A DNA stretch of 64,000 nt from Atriophallophorus winterbourni (GCA_013407085.1 JACCGJ010001413.1:1-64000); one strand, 5' to 3'; numbered from the stretch's first letter, positions 43,130 to 52,990 are shown. Notes: generated by a model not told the origin, from the sequence alone. Program-made: numbers and translations.

Positions 43130-44750
43130 CGCCCATCGCGCTGAGACTGGAACTTAACGTGGTGCGATGGTTTGTGTACCTCTATGACCCATTGAGCTAT
43201 GATGGGTGGTGCTTCAGTCACTCATACCAGGAAGGTCAATAGATAGAGGTCAGACGAACACGGTCTCAACCTAACCCGCTGCCTTGTGGGTCAGGCTTTT
43301 TAGCCAAAGGCTTTGGTCGAGAACCCTAATTGTTCTCCTGTCTAGGCATGGGCGACCTGTCAGTATCTCAGCCCGCATACAACCATGACCATAACTATTA
43401 CTACGAAACCCAACTCCATAGTCCATCGACCGTCGCGCACGGTAAACAGGGTCGCCTTACCCGCTGCATACAGCCGGGCGGGTAAGCGAAAACAAGCTAC
43501 TGCTGGCCCTACGCTTCAAATGGTTCCTGACTCTTCCCCTCCCCCACTTACTACTAACAACACTCCGTCTGTCAATCCCAGCTTTAGAAAAGACCGCGCC
43601 GAACATGTTGGAACATTTTCTGTTCGCGAATTTACAGATCACTTTCTGAAACCACGGACCTCTGCTCATATCGGAGCCATGAATGTCAGAACTCTCAGAC
43701 AAATAGGCCAGCAAGCTGCATTGGCTCTTACCTTAGATAGTCTATCTATTGATGTTTGCTGTTTATCGGAAACGCGCTTATATGATCCGTCTATAATTAC
43801 TGAACTTACTGCCCCAAACCTTTCAACTCGTTACTTTTTGCGCTGCTCTGGTGATTCTGTAGCTGCCATTTCAGGACAGGCGGGTGTTGGTATAGTGCTG
43901 AATTCGCGTGCCGAATCCTGTCTAATCGATTGGATTCCTTGGAATAGCAGGATGTGCGCAGTTAGACTAGCCACTAATATTAGACCAAACTCAAAATCTT
44001 CTAATCAGAGATGCTTGTTTATTGTAGCAACTTACGCTCCGACTAACACCAATTCCGACGACGAGAAGAACGCCTTCTACGACGATCTTTATGCTCTTTT
44101 GCGACGTGCAAAAAGCTCAGATATCGTTGTCTTAGCGGGAGATATGAATGCCAGACTGGGTCGCTTAGATGCATCTGAATCACAATTAGGTGGCATGTTT
44201 GGTCTCGAAGGCCAGCGCACAGATAACGGTGAACGGTGTATACAATTCTGTGCACAATATCGATTATTCATTAGCAGCACCTCCTTTCGCCATAAAAGAT
44301 GTCAATGTGCCACATGGCGCTCGCCGGATGGAAGCCATCCTTCGGCCCAAATCGACCATATCGCCATAAGTACTCGCTGGAGAGGTTGCATTGAGGACTG
44401 CCGTTCCTTTTGGAATACCTGCATAGACTCAGATCATGCTCTTGTGTGGTGTAGGTTTTCGTTAAAGTTTTCGGGTGAGAATCCTTCGAATGGGAAACTC
44501 ATTGCGGTCAAAAATTCTCCCAGTTGCTCTGTGTGCAACTGCCGATGAAAGGTGGAACAAAATAGCAGGGATTATGCGAGCCGCCGCAATATCAGCCTGT
44601 GAGACTACACAAAAAAAGTCAGACTAGATTTAACAGAGCTCTATAGAAATTCTTCATCAGCGACGCCAAATACCTCATGGTCCTAGACACAACACAGTGC
44701 GTAGACGCGTAAGGAACGAACATTAACGGAGCTTAAGACTAGACAAAGAA
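43130..44750 (+). mobile_element. RTE-1 LINE, 5' half
   Basis: 5' UTR from about 43130, ORF with endonuclease 43385-44548, then frameshifted remains of the linker towards RT up to a SINE at 44755. Reverse transcriptase is missing. Confidence 0.85.
43385..44548 (+). CDS. RTE-1 AP-type endonuclease domain, truncated
   Basis: 387 codons. The first 95 residues are low complexity. From GAMNVRTLRQ onward it is an exonuclease-endonuclease-phosphatase fold endonuclease: CCLSETRLYD, ATYAPTNTNSDDEKN, VLAGDMNARLG, QIDHIAIS and the final SDHAL. This is the nicking domain at the N-terminus of RTE-type LINE proteins. It ends soon after the last catalytic motif, where a frameshift stops it, so no RT is attached. 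Confidence 0.88.
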   Translation: MTITITTKPNSIVHRPSRTVNRVALPAAYSRAGKRKQATAGPTLQMVPDSSPPPLTTNNTPSVNPSFRKDRAEHVGTFSVREFTDHFLKPRTSAHIGAMNVRTLRQIGQQAALALTLDSLSIDVCCLSETRLYDPSIITELTAPNLSTRYFLRCSGDSVAAISGQAGVGIVLNSRAESCLIDWIPWNSRMCAVRLATNIRPNSKSSNQRCLFIVATYAPTNTNSDDEKNAFYDDLYALLRRAKSSDIVVLAGDMNARLGRLDASESQLGGMFGLEGQRTDNGERCIQFCAQYRLFISSTSFRHKRCQCATWRSPDGSHPSAQIDHIAISTRWRGCIEDCRSFWNTCIDSDHALVWCRFSLKFSGENPSNGKLIAVKNSPSCSVCNCR

Positions 44751-44754
44751 ACGT

Positions 44755-44985
44755 AGTGCAATCGTGCAGCACTTATGTACTGTGCGGCTAACACCGTGCT
44801 AAACTGATTGGCCAATTGTAGTGAGCTGCACGCTGAAACACGCTGGAGTCTCACTACCATTTCTATTTCCCGCTTCATATCTGTCTAGGCCTGGGCAACC
44901 TGACAGTATCGTAGCCCACGTGCAGTCTCTGACTGTGCGGCACTTTGCCTGGATCAGGCTTGTGCTTTCATACCATACCATACAG
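44755..44985 (+). repeat. SINE copy, full length
   Basis: Forward copy with tail CATACCATACCATACAG, abutting the truncated RTE-1. Confidence 0.9.
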
Positions 44986-45084
44986 TGGCTAAATAAGGTC
45001 GAACAAATGGAAAAACAAATAATGCGGGTAGCGTGCAAAAGCTCCTCTAACTTCTTCGATCGACGAGGCCTATGAAAAAAGGAG

Positions 45085-45262
45085 TGAGTGAGACTATCGC
45101 TTTCTGATTATGATACCCGTTGTCTGCGTAGGATTGCTCGCATTCGGTGGCAGCATCGTGTTACAAATATAGATGTCTGCAAGCGGGTGTTAGGACCAGG
45201 TAGCCACGGACTGAGAGAAAGGCTGATGCTTGCTCGCTTGCGAAGGTTGGGACATGTTTTAA
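45085..45262 (+). mobile_element. RTE-1 LINE RT C-terminal fragment
   Basis: Encodes DTRCLRRIARIRWQHRVTNI ... LMLARLRRLGHVL, the late RT region of RTE elements. It ends exactly where the TA-tail of RTE-2 begins, so RTE-2 appears to have inserted into it. Confidence 0.8.
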
Positions 45263-45486
45263 GTATATATATATATATATATTTGCACAATCTGATACAG
45301 ATATGGTGCCGTTCAACATAAACAATGAGATGTACAAAGCGATAAAGGGGGTACAATTCGGGTAGAAACAGAGAGAAAATAAACAGTGAGAGGGGAACAG
45401 TGGGTAATTTTTTTTGTCCATTTACACACATCATTTTTTTGAATTTTTTTTGAATTTTTGATAAAGTTTTTGAACAGCAGAGAGTG

Positions 45487-47160
45487 TCAGGGAGTAATAG
45501 AGATGATGCACTCTTTCCATTGATGTCGGTTCATTGCCATCGTTGCCAATGTGTCGAGCCATACACTCTCCCCTTCTCTTGCACCCCATCCAGGCAAGCG
45601 CGCTCGCCCAACCCTAGCTAGACCAGAAGTGAGCCTTTTCAAGCCACTCTTCCATGTTAGTGGCTGACCGCCAGCCACTTTTTTCCAGTCTGCACCAGCT
45701 GACGCATAAAGCGCTCGGCGTGGTAACCGTTCGGGTTTCATGCGCAGGACGTGCCCCAACCAGCGGAGGCGACGTCGGTTAATGGCTGTCTGAAGGCTAG
45801 TGCCGTTGCTTCCTAAGACGCGGCGCCTGACCTCAGAATTGCAAACGTGGTGTTGCCACCGTACGTGAGCAATCCTACGCAAACAACGTTGGTCGAAAAC
45901 CTCAAGCCTCCTAACATCTTCTGAGCGAACTGTCCAACATTCACTCCCGTATAGCAATACTGTCCTTACCGAGGTGGAATATATCCGTCCTTTGATTCCC
46001 AAGCTTAAATCACGTCTCTTCCAGAGGCACTTAAGTTTAGCGAATGCCATTCTGGCTTTAGCAATTCTGGACGTGATTTCCTTCTCTATCCGACCCCCAG
46101 CAACCACCAGACTTCCTAGGTATTTGAACTGCTCAACATGATCGAGAATCAGATCATTTATAGCAAAATTTGGCAGTTCACCAGACCAGTCCTGAAGGAG
46201 CACTTTACTCTTGCTTGGCGAGAAGAACAGCCCGTACTTAGATGCCTCCATTGCCATCATATCCAAAGCTTGTTGGATAAATGTTGGGTCTTCGCCCAAT
46301 AAGGCAATATCATCAGCATAGTCCAGGTCCATAATCCGCTCACCTGGAAGGAGCTCAACGCCACCCGTGGAGAAACTGCTGAGAGCACTCCGGAGGACGT
46401 CCTCGATGGCGAAATTGAACAAGAACGGGGAGATTGGACAACCTTGTCTTACACCCGTTGTGGTGCTGAATGGCATTGACAGGCTGTCGTACGCCCTTAC
46501 CCTCCCTATCGAGTGTGCGTATAGGTCCTTTAGAATAGCGACGTACTTCGATGGGATTCCATTGCGAAGTAAGCAGTTCCATAGGGCGGATCTGTCAACC
46601 GAGTCAAAGGCGGCTCTGATATCCAGAAACACCACAATGGTAGGTCGCTGATACAGGTGACGGTGTTCTAGCAACTGTCGCAGAACGAAGATCTGGTCTA
46701 CACATCCGCGCCCTGGTCGGAAGCCAGCTTGCTCTTCGCGAGAAGTGCCCTCACGAATCGGGGTAAGTCTGCGAAGGAGGATGGCGACCAGTATCTTAGC
46801 TACCACTGGAATAAGCGAAATTCCGCGATAGTTGCAGCATTCGTTCCGCGCTCCTTTTTTATGGACTGGTATTACTAGCGATTCACCCCAGGAGGCAGGT
46901 ACCCTCTCATCCACCCAAACCTTTGAGAACAGCTCGCGCAGTTCTGCTACGACTGCCTCGCCTCCTTCCTTGAAGAATACCGGGTGGAGCTCGTCGGGGC
47001 CCGGCGCCTTGTGTCGCTTTAGTAGTTGGATCTCTCTTCGTATTTCTTCGACACTGGGCGGGGCTAGCGAGACGGACCACTGCAAAGTGGATTGAGGGAT
47101 GTCGGCGGTGTCTGAGGGACGGTGCTGATTAAACTGCTGAGAGAAATATTCTCTCCATCT
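45487..47160 (-). CDS. RTE-2 reverse transcriptase part of ORF
   Basis: Open from just after the frameshift to the stop at 45487. RT landmarks are KAPGPDELHPVFFKEGG, NYRGISLIPVVAK, GFRPGRGCVDQIF, motif A FLDIRAAFDSVDR, motif B GVRQGCPISPFLFN, catalytic LDYADDIALLG and the RTE-type C-terminal region RRLEVFDQRCLRRIAHVRWQ. The catalytic residues are intact. It is one protein with the endonuclease upstream. Confidence 0.93.
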   Translation of the reverse strand, partial: RWREYFSQQFNQHRPSDTADIPQSTLQWSVSLAPPSVEEIRREIQLLKRHKAPGPDELHPVFFKEGGEAVVAELRELFSKVWVDERVPASWGESLVIPVHKKGARNECCNYRGISLIPVVAKILVAILLRRLTPIREGTSREEQAGFRPGRGCVDQIFVLRQLLEHRHLYQRPTIVVFLDIRAAFDSVDRSALWNCLLRNGIPSKYVAILKDLYAHSIGRVRAYDSLSMPFSTTTGVRQGCPISPFLFNFAIEDVLRSALSSFSTGGVELLPGERIMDLDYADDIALLGEDPTFIQQALDMMAMEASKYGLFFSPSKSKVLLQDWSGELPNFAINDLILDHVEQFKYLGSLVVAGGRIEKEITSRIAKARMAFAKLKCLWKRRDLSLGIKGRIYSTSVRTVLLYGSECWTVRSEDVRRLEVFDQRCLRRIAHVRWQHHVCNSEVRRRVLGSNGTSLQTAINRRRLRWLGHVLRMKPERLPRRALYASAGADWKKVAGGQPLTWKSGLKRLTSGLARVGRARLPGWGAREGESVWLDTLATMAMNRHQWKECIISITP

Positions 47161-47162
47161 TT

Positions 47163-48674
47163 CTAAACGTCTGTGAAGGCTCGTTGTGCGCGAGCCATCA
47201 TCTCGAGGATGGTTTCACTCAGACCTTGCGGCTTAGGGCCACAGACACGAATCAATTGGTAAAGTCTCCTCATGTTGTTCATGGCTGACGCTCTTTCCAT
47301 CTCCGAGGCGCGTTCTTTCCACCAAGACTCACGGTCACGTCTCAAACTATCTTTGATTAGGAGTCTAAGACACTTCCGATCGTCCTCATACTCTAAACCA
47401 CTCGGTATGGCACGGCGCTGTTCGAGTAGCATGAAGGACTCAGCAGAGACCCAGCGGTGTGACTGTTGACGAGTGACTTTGCAGCATTTCGTAGCAGAGT
47501 CATAGAGTGCTTGCTTAAAGTAGTGCCAATGACGATCCAGCTCGACCGGCCGATCTTTGGAAAGGGAAACCGATAGGGTATCCCTAAATCTGGCTTTTGT
47601 CTCAGGCAGCGATAAAGCGTTTGTGTCTAGTTTGGGACGCTTTTGTTTGGGTTTGCCTCCGAATTGAAGGTTGATTGTTGCGCAAACTAAAGCGTGGTCA
47701 GAATCTACACTGGTGCTCCAGTATGATCTGCAGTTTTTGACACTACCTCGCCACCTGTAGCTTATCGCGATGTGGTCAAGCTGCGCCCAAGTACGTTGTG
47801 ATGGGGATCGCCAGGTAGCTAGTTGGCGCTTGGAATGTCTAAAATTTGTGGAGACGAGAAAGAGGCGGTGGTCGTCACAGAAGGACAACAATCTCTCTCC
47901 ATTGTCTGTACGGTCATCTGACATTCCATACTTCCCTCCAAGGAAGCGCTCGGAGTGCGCTATACATCCAACTCGGGCATTGAGATCGCCGGCAAGCACT
48001 ACTATATCGCCTCTGCGTGCTTTCGTTAACAGAGAACGAAGTTCTTCGTAGAATTCGTCCTTCACCTCATCTGCCCCACAGTTCGTGGGTGCGTAAGCCG
48101 AGATCACGAATAAGTTACGTCTCTCGTCGCTATGCTTGTTTACTCTGCTGTAACCCTGAAATCTCGCTGCGCACAGTCTGCTATTAACGGGTATCCAATC
48201 TATGAGGGAGGTTTCCGCTTTCTGGCTTAGAATAATCCCAACACCTGCTAGGCCGGCTGAGGAAGCAACGGGATCACTGGACACACGTAAGTAGAACCTA
48301 CTCCCACGAGGCATAGGAGAACTCAGTTGCAATACCGAATCCGTGTCGCGAAGACGGGTTTCCGATAGGCAACATATGTCGATACCTAGTGTCTCTAGTG
48401 AGCGGGCTAGTCCAAGCTGTTGTTCTGGTTGTTGCAGGGTGCGGACATTGAACGATGCAAGCCTAATAGGGGCGCGCGGTCGGAGGAGAGCGTTGGGTAT
48501 CGACACCTGTCTAAGGACAGTTGGCTGCGACGGGATGCGTCCAGCATTGATGGTCCGAAGTGCATCAGGGAGAGAGGGGGAGGGGATGATGTGTGCTTGC
48601 GAAGTGGGTTCTGGAGAAAAGCTTTCGAGAGTAGGATTCGTAGTGATAGCATGCGGCGTTGTCATCATCGTCAT
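47163..48674 (-). CDS. RTE-2 endonuclease part of ORF
   Basis: ATG at 48674 just downstream of the conserved hairpin, open to a TAG at about 47163 (503 codons). Endonuclease motifs are ICCLSETRLRD, ISAYAPTNCGADEVKDEF, VLAGDLNARVG, QLDHIAIS and SDHALV. A linker rich in Arg/Lys and Trp (RRDRESWWKERASE) leads to the frameshift, after which RT continues. All recognisable catalytic motifs are intact. Confidence 0.92.
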   Translation of the reverse strand: MTMMTTPHAITTNPTLESFSPEPTSQAHIIPSPSLPDALRTINAGRIPSQPTVLRQVSIPNALLRPRAPIRLASFNVRTLQQPEQQLGLARSLETLGIDICCLSETRLRDTDSVLQLSSPMPRGSRFYLRVSSDPVASSAGLAGVGIILSQKAETSLIDWIPVNSRLCAARFQGYSRVNKHSDERRNLFVISAYAPTNCGADEVKDEFYEELRSLLTKARRGDIVVLAGDLNARVGCIAHSERFLGGKYGMSDDRTDNGERLLSFCDDHRLFLVSTNFRHSKRQLATWRSPSQRTWAQLDHIAISYRWRGSVKNCRSYWSTSVDSDHALVCATINLQFGGKPKQKRPKLDTNALSLPETKARFRDTLSVSLSKDRPVELDRHWHYFKQALYDSATKCCKVTRQQSHRWVSAESFMLLEQRRAIPSGLEYEDDRKCLRLLIKDSLRRDRESWWKERASEMERASAMNNMRRLYQLIRVCGPKPQGLSETILEMMARAQRAFTDV

Positions 48675-48694
48675 AGTTGAACGTAGGCATGATA

Positions 48695-48720
48695 CTACCC
48701 GGTTGCCTACACCGAAGTAG
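48695..48720 (-). promoter_or_regulatory. conserved hairpin before RTE-2 start codon
   Basis: On the - strand: CTAC, TTCGGTGTAGGCAACCGG, GTAG. It ends about 20 nt before the ATG. Same as 21263-21288. Confidence 0.55.
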
Positions 48721-49068
48721 GGGAGATTTCGTTTAGGGGGTCCCACCCCGAGCCTTTAGCGCGATGGCTTTACCCACAAGGCAGTGGAGCGAGAGAGGTT
48801 CGCACCTATCGGTGGCCGGTGACCGACGAAGCGGTTCATACGCCCTTTTCTGGGAATTTCCAGTTCGGAGCCCGATAACCCCGTTGATAGGTTGGTGACA
48901 TCAGTTTTGCCTGTGCACCATACAATGTCCTTAAAAAGGACAAGGGGCAGTGACTTTTGAAGCGGCGAGTCACATCCGCCGCGTCGTGGTGTCATCATTG
49001 GATTTTTGTGGCTTTTTATAGGGAGAACGCTTGCCAGGCGAAAACCCACCACACCCTCAGACACCACC

Positions 49069-49145
49069 GCCGAACCTTTCGCTGAGCTCGGAGAACCGAG
49101 CCCACCCAGCTGGCACCAACGTGGAGGTATTTCGGCAGGCCAGCC
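49069..49145 (-). ncRNA. HDV-like self-cleaving ribozyme at RTE-2 5' end
   Basis: Same fold as the + copy at 20852-20927. P1 is GGCTGGC (49145-49139) against GCCAGCT. The third base pair is C-G here and U-G in the other copy, so pairing is kept despite a change. P2 is GCCGAA (49136-49131) against TTCGGC (49074-49069). L3 has one extra T. P4, P1.1 and the J4/2 AGCGAAAGG with the catalytic C are identical. Confidence 0.85.
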
Positions 49146-49215
49146 AGCTATTTTCAATAATATTGTCAATGCCCTCTTGATATGACGCGAAACGAGTTAC
49201 ATTTTGTAACGCGAT

Positions 49216-49570
49216 CAGACAATAACGAATGTCACTTTTTGGAGCGAAGCGAAGTGCGAAACGAATTTTCGAAGTGCCCTAACTGCCCTTCACAATGGCG
49301 AATATCCGAAGTACACTTCGCAATGGCGAAGCGAAGCGAATATTCGCTTCGCAACTTCGCTTCGCTTTAAATCCCAAAGCGAAGTATTCGTTATTGTCTG
49401 GTATGTATGTGTGTATGTATCAGACAATAACGAATGTCACTTTTTTGGAGCGAAGCGAAGTGCGAAGCGAATTTTCGAAGTGCCCTAACTGCCCTTCGCA
49501 ATGGCGAATAGTATCAAAGCGAATATTCGCTTCGCTTTAAATCCCAAAGCGAAGTATTCGTTATTGTCTG
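49216..49570. mobile_element. hAT-type MITE, tandem pair within one 8-bp TSD
   Basis: Two MITE copies, 49216-49400 (185 bp) and 49421-49570 (150 bp), each bounded by perfect inverted repeats CAGACAATAACGAAT and its complement. They are separated by a 20-bp GTATGTAT-type spacer. The whole pair is flanked by AACGCGAT on both sides (49208-49215 and 49571-49578), an 8-bp duplication as hAT transposases make. The interiors are rich in GCGAAGC and complementary GCTTCGC and can fold into long hairpins. No coding capacity. Confidence 0.85.
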
Positions 49571-49904
49571 AACGCGATGCGGGCTATTGACCTCCTGCTT
49601 CATTTCATAACCGGACCTTCGTTTCCTTATAGAGCTACGCGTGAAATATTTGAACGAAAGCCCTGTGGGATATGGAATAGTTCATTAAGCAAATGTGTGC
49701 AAACCTGAATGTTTTTTGTGTATGCTGGGGTTATAAATACTGGTATATCAATTCTCATATACATCCGTTGCAATTTACGTTCCCACCAAAAAAGCAATTG
49801 TTTGCGAACGTAGCTTATCATGGATCTATCGCTGGTTTCGTTTAAATGTAATCACCTGATTTTATATAACAGCTTTCTGGTTCGCCGAACAATTTTTACG
49901 GAAA

Positions 49905-50814
49905 TTGAAGAACGTGAAGATCGAACAGGACGAACTAATGGTTTCCTTCGACGTAACGGCACTATTTACGTCAATCGACAGAACACTCGCCAAGCAAACT
50001 ATATCATGTTTACTCAATGGAAAAGGAACGGAACAGAATGGAAATCGATTGACACACGAAAGTTTAATGGAACTGATCGAGCTGTCTTCAAACGCACTTC
50101 AAGTTCAATGGAGAGATATATGAACAAATCCGAGGAAGGCCAATGGGATCACCGATTTCCAGCTTAGTTGCTGAGGCAGTTATGCAGCGTTTGGAACGAA
50201 TTGCCCTGACAATAATCCGACCAAAATTATGGATCCGCTACGTGGACGACACCTTCGTGATTATGAAAAGAACAGAACTGGAGGAATCACATCGACTGCT
50301 CAATTGTGTATTTACTAGAATCCAATTTACAAAGGAAACTGAAGTTGACGGCTGTTTACCATTCCTGGATGTTCAAGTGAAGCAGACAAGCGAAGGAACG
50401 TTAGAGACCTGCGTCTACCGGAAAACCACACACACGGATCAAATACTGAACTTTCACAGCAAGCACCCGAACACTCGCAAACGCAGTTGCGTCAGGACCC
50501 TATTCAAAAGAGCGGCAACCCACTGCAGTACAGATGAACTGAGAAGAAAAGAAGAAGAATATCTGTTCAAAGTCTTCCAGACAAATGGATATCCAAGAAG
50601 CTTCAATCTACGCAACCGCCCCCAACAAAGAAACTCAGAAGAAAACAGAAGCAGACGCACTCTGCCCTATATCCAACATACCTCCGAAATCGCAGCTCGG
50701 GTACTCCGGCCACTTGGAATCGACATTGCGCATAAACCAGCATCAACACTTCGCAACCACTTCAACAACACGAAAGACAAAGTGGCAAAAGAAGAACAGT
50801 CGAATATCGTCTAA
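49905..50814 (+). pseudogene. Penelope-like reverse transcriptase
   Basis: 49905-50123 gives MVSFDVTALFTSID (motif A region). After a frame change, 50143-50814 gives GSPISSLVAEAVMQRLE (motif B) and the catalytic YVDDTFVIM. FLDVQV and YRKTTHTD follow, as in Penelope-type RTs. One frameshift separates the two parts. Confidence 0.88.
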
Positions 50815-51147
50815 AAGATTTCATGCAGAGACTGCGAAAAGAACTACATCGGACAAACAGGTCGCAAACTCAGCACAAGACTACATGAACACCAGTTGGC
50901 CGTACGCAGACATGACCGTTATTCACTGATTTCAATACATATTGATCAATTTGGACATCAGTTCGACTGGGACCGCACAAGAATATTAGCCAGAGGAAAC
51001 GACCGACCGGCGCGAGAATTCCTGGAGGCGTGGCACTCAACAACAAATTCAATCAACCAGCATCTCCAACTGGCTGCAACATATGGACCAATGAGAAACC
51101 GCTCACGGAGAAGGCATAACATGAACTCGACCAATCCGCGGGAGTGA
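50815..51147 (+). pseudogene. Penelope-like GIY-YIG endonuclease
   Basis: In the same frame as the RT after a TAA at 50812 that probably replaced a Tyr codon: KISCRDCEKNYIGQTGRKLS TRLHEH. The CxxC before the YIG box and the R-x5-EH pattern are typical of Penelope GIY-YIG domains. Ends at TGA, 51145-51147. Confidence 0.85.
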
Positions 51148-51221
51148 CCGTGAACGGACAGACAAGCGGTATAATAACCAACGAATTCCAATTATAAGAC
51201 GCTTCGAAAGAAGTTTTGCTG

Positions 51222-51258
51222 ATGATGTCTCTAGCCTGATGACGAAACGTCCAAGAAC
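51222..51258 (+). ncRNA. hammerhead-like remnant of the Penelope-like element
   Basis: CTGATGA near 51229 and GACGAAAC near 51242 could be a hammerhead core, but an extra U follows CTGATGA and stem II is only GTC/GAC. Penelope-like elements are known to carry hammerheads in their terminal repeats, which is the main reason to note it. Confidence 0.3.
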
Positions 51259-51394
51259 ATCAACGCAAGCTCGACGAACACAAGTTGAACACCATCCACA
51301 TCCTGAGCTACGAATATTCTACTCTATTGCTGAGCTTTCTGGTTCACCTAGATGCTATTTACTAGGATCCTTTCTCTCTGGCCTCGTATGTATG

Positions 51395-51570
51395 TGTGAA
51401 ATCGTAAGCCTGATCAAGGCAAAGTATCGCACAGTCATAGACGGCACGGTCTACTGTCATGTTGCCCAGGTCTAGACAGATATAGGAAACAAAATGGTAA
51501 TTAGACTCCAGCGTGTTTCTGCATGCAAATCAATACAAGTGGGTAAATCGATTGAACAGGGTGTTAGTTG
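51395..51570 (-). repeat. SINE copy, diverged
   Basis: Antisense copy with a shortened centre and tail GTATGTATGTGTG on +. Confidence 0.75.
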
Positions 51571-51576
51571 GGTTTA

Positions 51577-51745
51577 CTGACACTTAATCCCCAGACCTTT
51601 TACCCCCAAGTCACTTTCTTCCCAGTTTGATAACTTCTGAAGAATGCAGGAGAGATATGCAATTGATTTTAAGAACGTCAATCTTTCCGTAGTTGAGTAT
51701 CGCTGAATTGCTCGAGATGTCATGCCAGGCAACGAATTGATGAAA
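51577..51745. repeat. inverted repeat, left arm
   Basis: Shares about 140 bp, inverted, with 53095-53240 (for example TTGATAACTTCTGAAGAATG and GAGTATCGCTGAATTGCTCG). The right arm has an extra insert of about 26 bp containing AATTTATTTAAC. Confidence 0.7.
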
Positions 51746-51964
51746 GCAGATTATGAGGCAGACAATGACTCACGCCTCGTGATTGTGCCGTTGAATGATG
51801 TAGTCGACCCACTTGAGATTTTAGCCGAATGAACTGTTATCTTATTTTGAACATACCTTTGTTCGACGTCGACGAATTACAGGTAGATGAGAAAACTTTG
51901 CAGCAGCTATATTTCCACCTGAAACTTAGAATAAGTATGAAGACGCAAATAGTGGTGTTGTCCG

Positions 51965-52990
51965 AACATCATCATCATCATCAAAGACAGCATTACATCG
52001 GTAGCACGTACCGAATGCTTAACTGCCATACAACCATGAAAAAGTAAAATCCTAAAAGATGGGGAAGGGTGGGACTTAAATAGTTACGGCTTCTATAGAA
52101 GAGTAAGCACATACAAACTGGGAAGAGGTGCCTACACCTCGAATGGAACATGCATTCAAACAAGTTTCGTGAACGAGTAGAGCGACATCAGCATGGCAGC
52201 TTCCTTGCGGCTTTCACTGTCATGCATGATAACAAGCTTTTCTCGTCACTCCGCTTAATAACATACAAGGTTAAGCAAACACTCCAAGAAAATCTTATTG
52301 CAAGACCGCCATTGAACACGGTTTCGGACATATCCTGAAGCGTAACTAGCCATTTGCGATAGCTAGATCGCGGGTACACCAGCCTGGAAGACGCGCTGCG
52401 CCTACTTTGGAAAGGTACTAAGAGGTTTTTAACTGCCTATGCCATGTGACGGGTTGGCCTCCCCGAGATTTACCCCAATCGGGATGTGGCGTGGCAAAAA
52501 GGATCTGTTTCGGAAGTTGATGGTCCGGCATCCGTAAAACGTGACCCAACCAGCGTAACCTATGCAGGTTGATTTGCTTCTCTATATCAACATTACTACC
52601 GAACAACTTAGTTCGGAGAGCATCGGTGCCTATGCGATTGTAACAGCTAACCCCTAGAATGTTGCGGAGACATCGGTTTTCAAATATTTGGAGACGCTGA
52701 AAGTGTTCTTTACGTAGGGTCCAGGTTTCGCACCCATACAGTAACACAGCCCGAACTGTAGCTTTATAGACTCTCCCTTTGAGTAACAGAGACAATCATT
52801 AACTGCCTATGCCATGTGACGGTTTGGCCACCCCGAGATTTACGCAAATCAGGATGTGGCGTCGCAAAAAGAATCCGTTTCGGAAGTCGGTGGTCCGGCA
52901 TCCGAACGAATAATGCTGTATAAGGCTGGTATCATGCATTACACTCGCTCTTTTCTTGCTAACATCCCACCATGTGGACATTTCTTAACG
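51965..52990 (-). mobile_element. RTE-3 LINE 3' part
   Basis: RT C-terminal coding region 52418-52795, 3' UTR 51985-52417, GATGAT tail at 51968-51983. About 105 bp of the 3' coding end is repeated at 52800-52905, so two 3' ends lie next to each other. Confidence 0.85.
52418..52795 (-). pseudogene. RTE-3 reverse transcriptase C-terminal region
   Basis: VYKATVRAVLLYGCETWTLR ... RCLRNILGVSCYNRIGTDAL ... RLRWLGHVLRMPDHQLPKQ: the post-catalytic domain of RTE-type RTs. The catalytic part is absent. Confidence 0.85.

Larger units (their letters stand above)
45264..49145 (-). mobile_element. RTE-2 LINE, nearly complete
   Basis: About 3.9 kb from an HDV-like ribozyme at the 5' end (49145) to a TA-repeat tail (45281-45264). 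One long endonuclease-RT ORF is broken by a single frameshift near 47163. The 3' UTR is about 200 bp, with a T-rich tract at 45408-45475. This is the most intact autonomous element in the window and the likely source family of the miniature at 20832-21418. Confidence 0.9.
49890..51340 (+). mobile_element. Penelope-like element (RT plus GIY-YIG), 5'-truncated
   Basis: Starts within RT, continues through a GIY-YIG endonuclease and a 3' region that recurs as a fragment at 25540-25700. It carries one frameshift (about 50123) and one in-frame stop (50812). Confidence 0.88.

Noticed and set aside
51235..51258. CTGATGACGAAACG as a full hammerhead core
   Set aside because: There is no stem II between CTGATGA and GAAA in this reading. 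The alternative reading with the upstream CTGATGA has an extra U and only a 3-bp stem.
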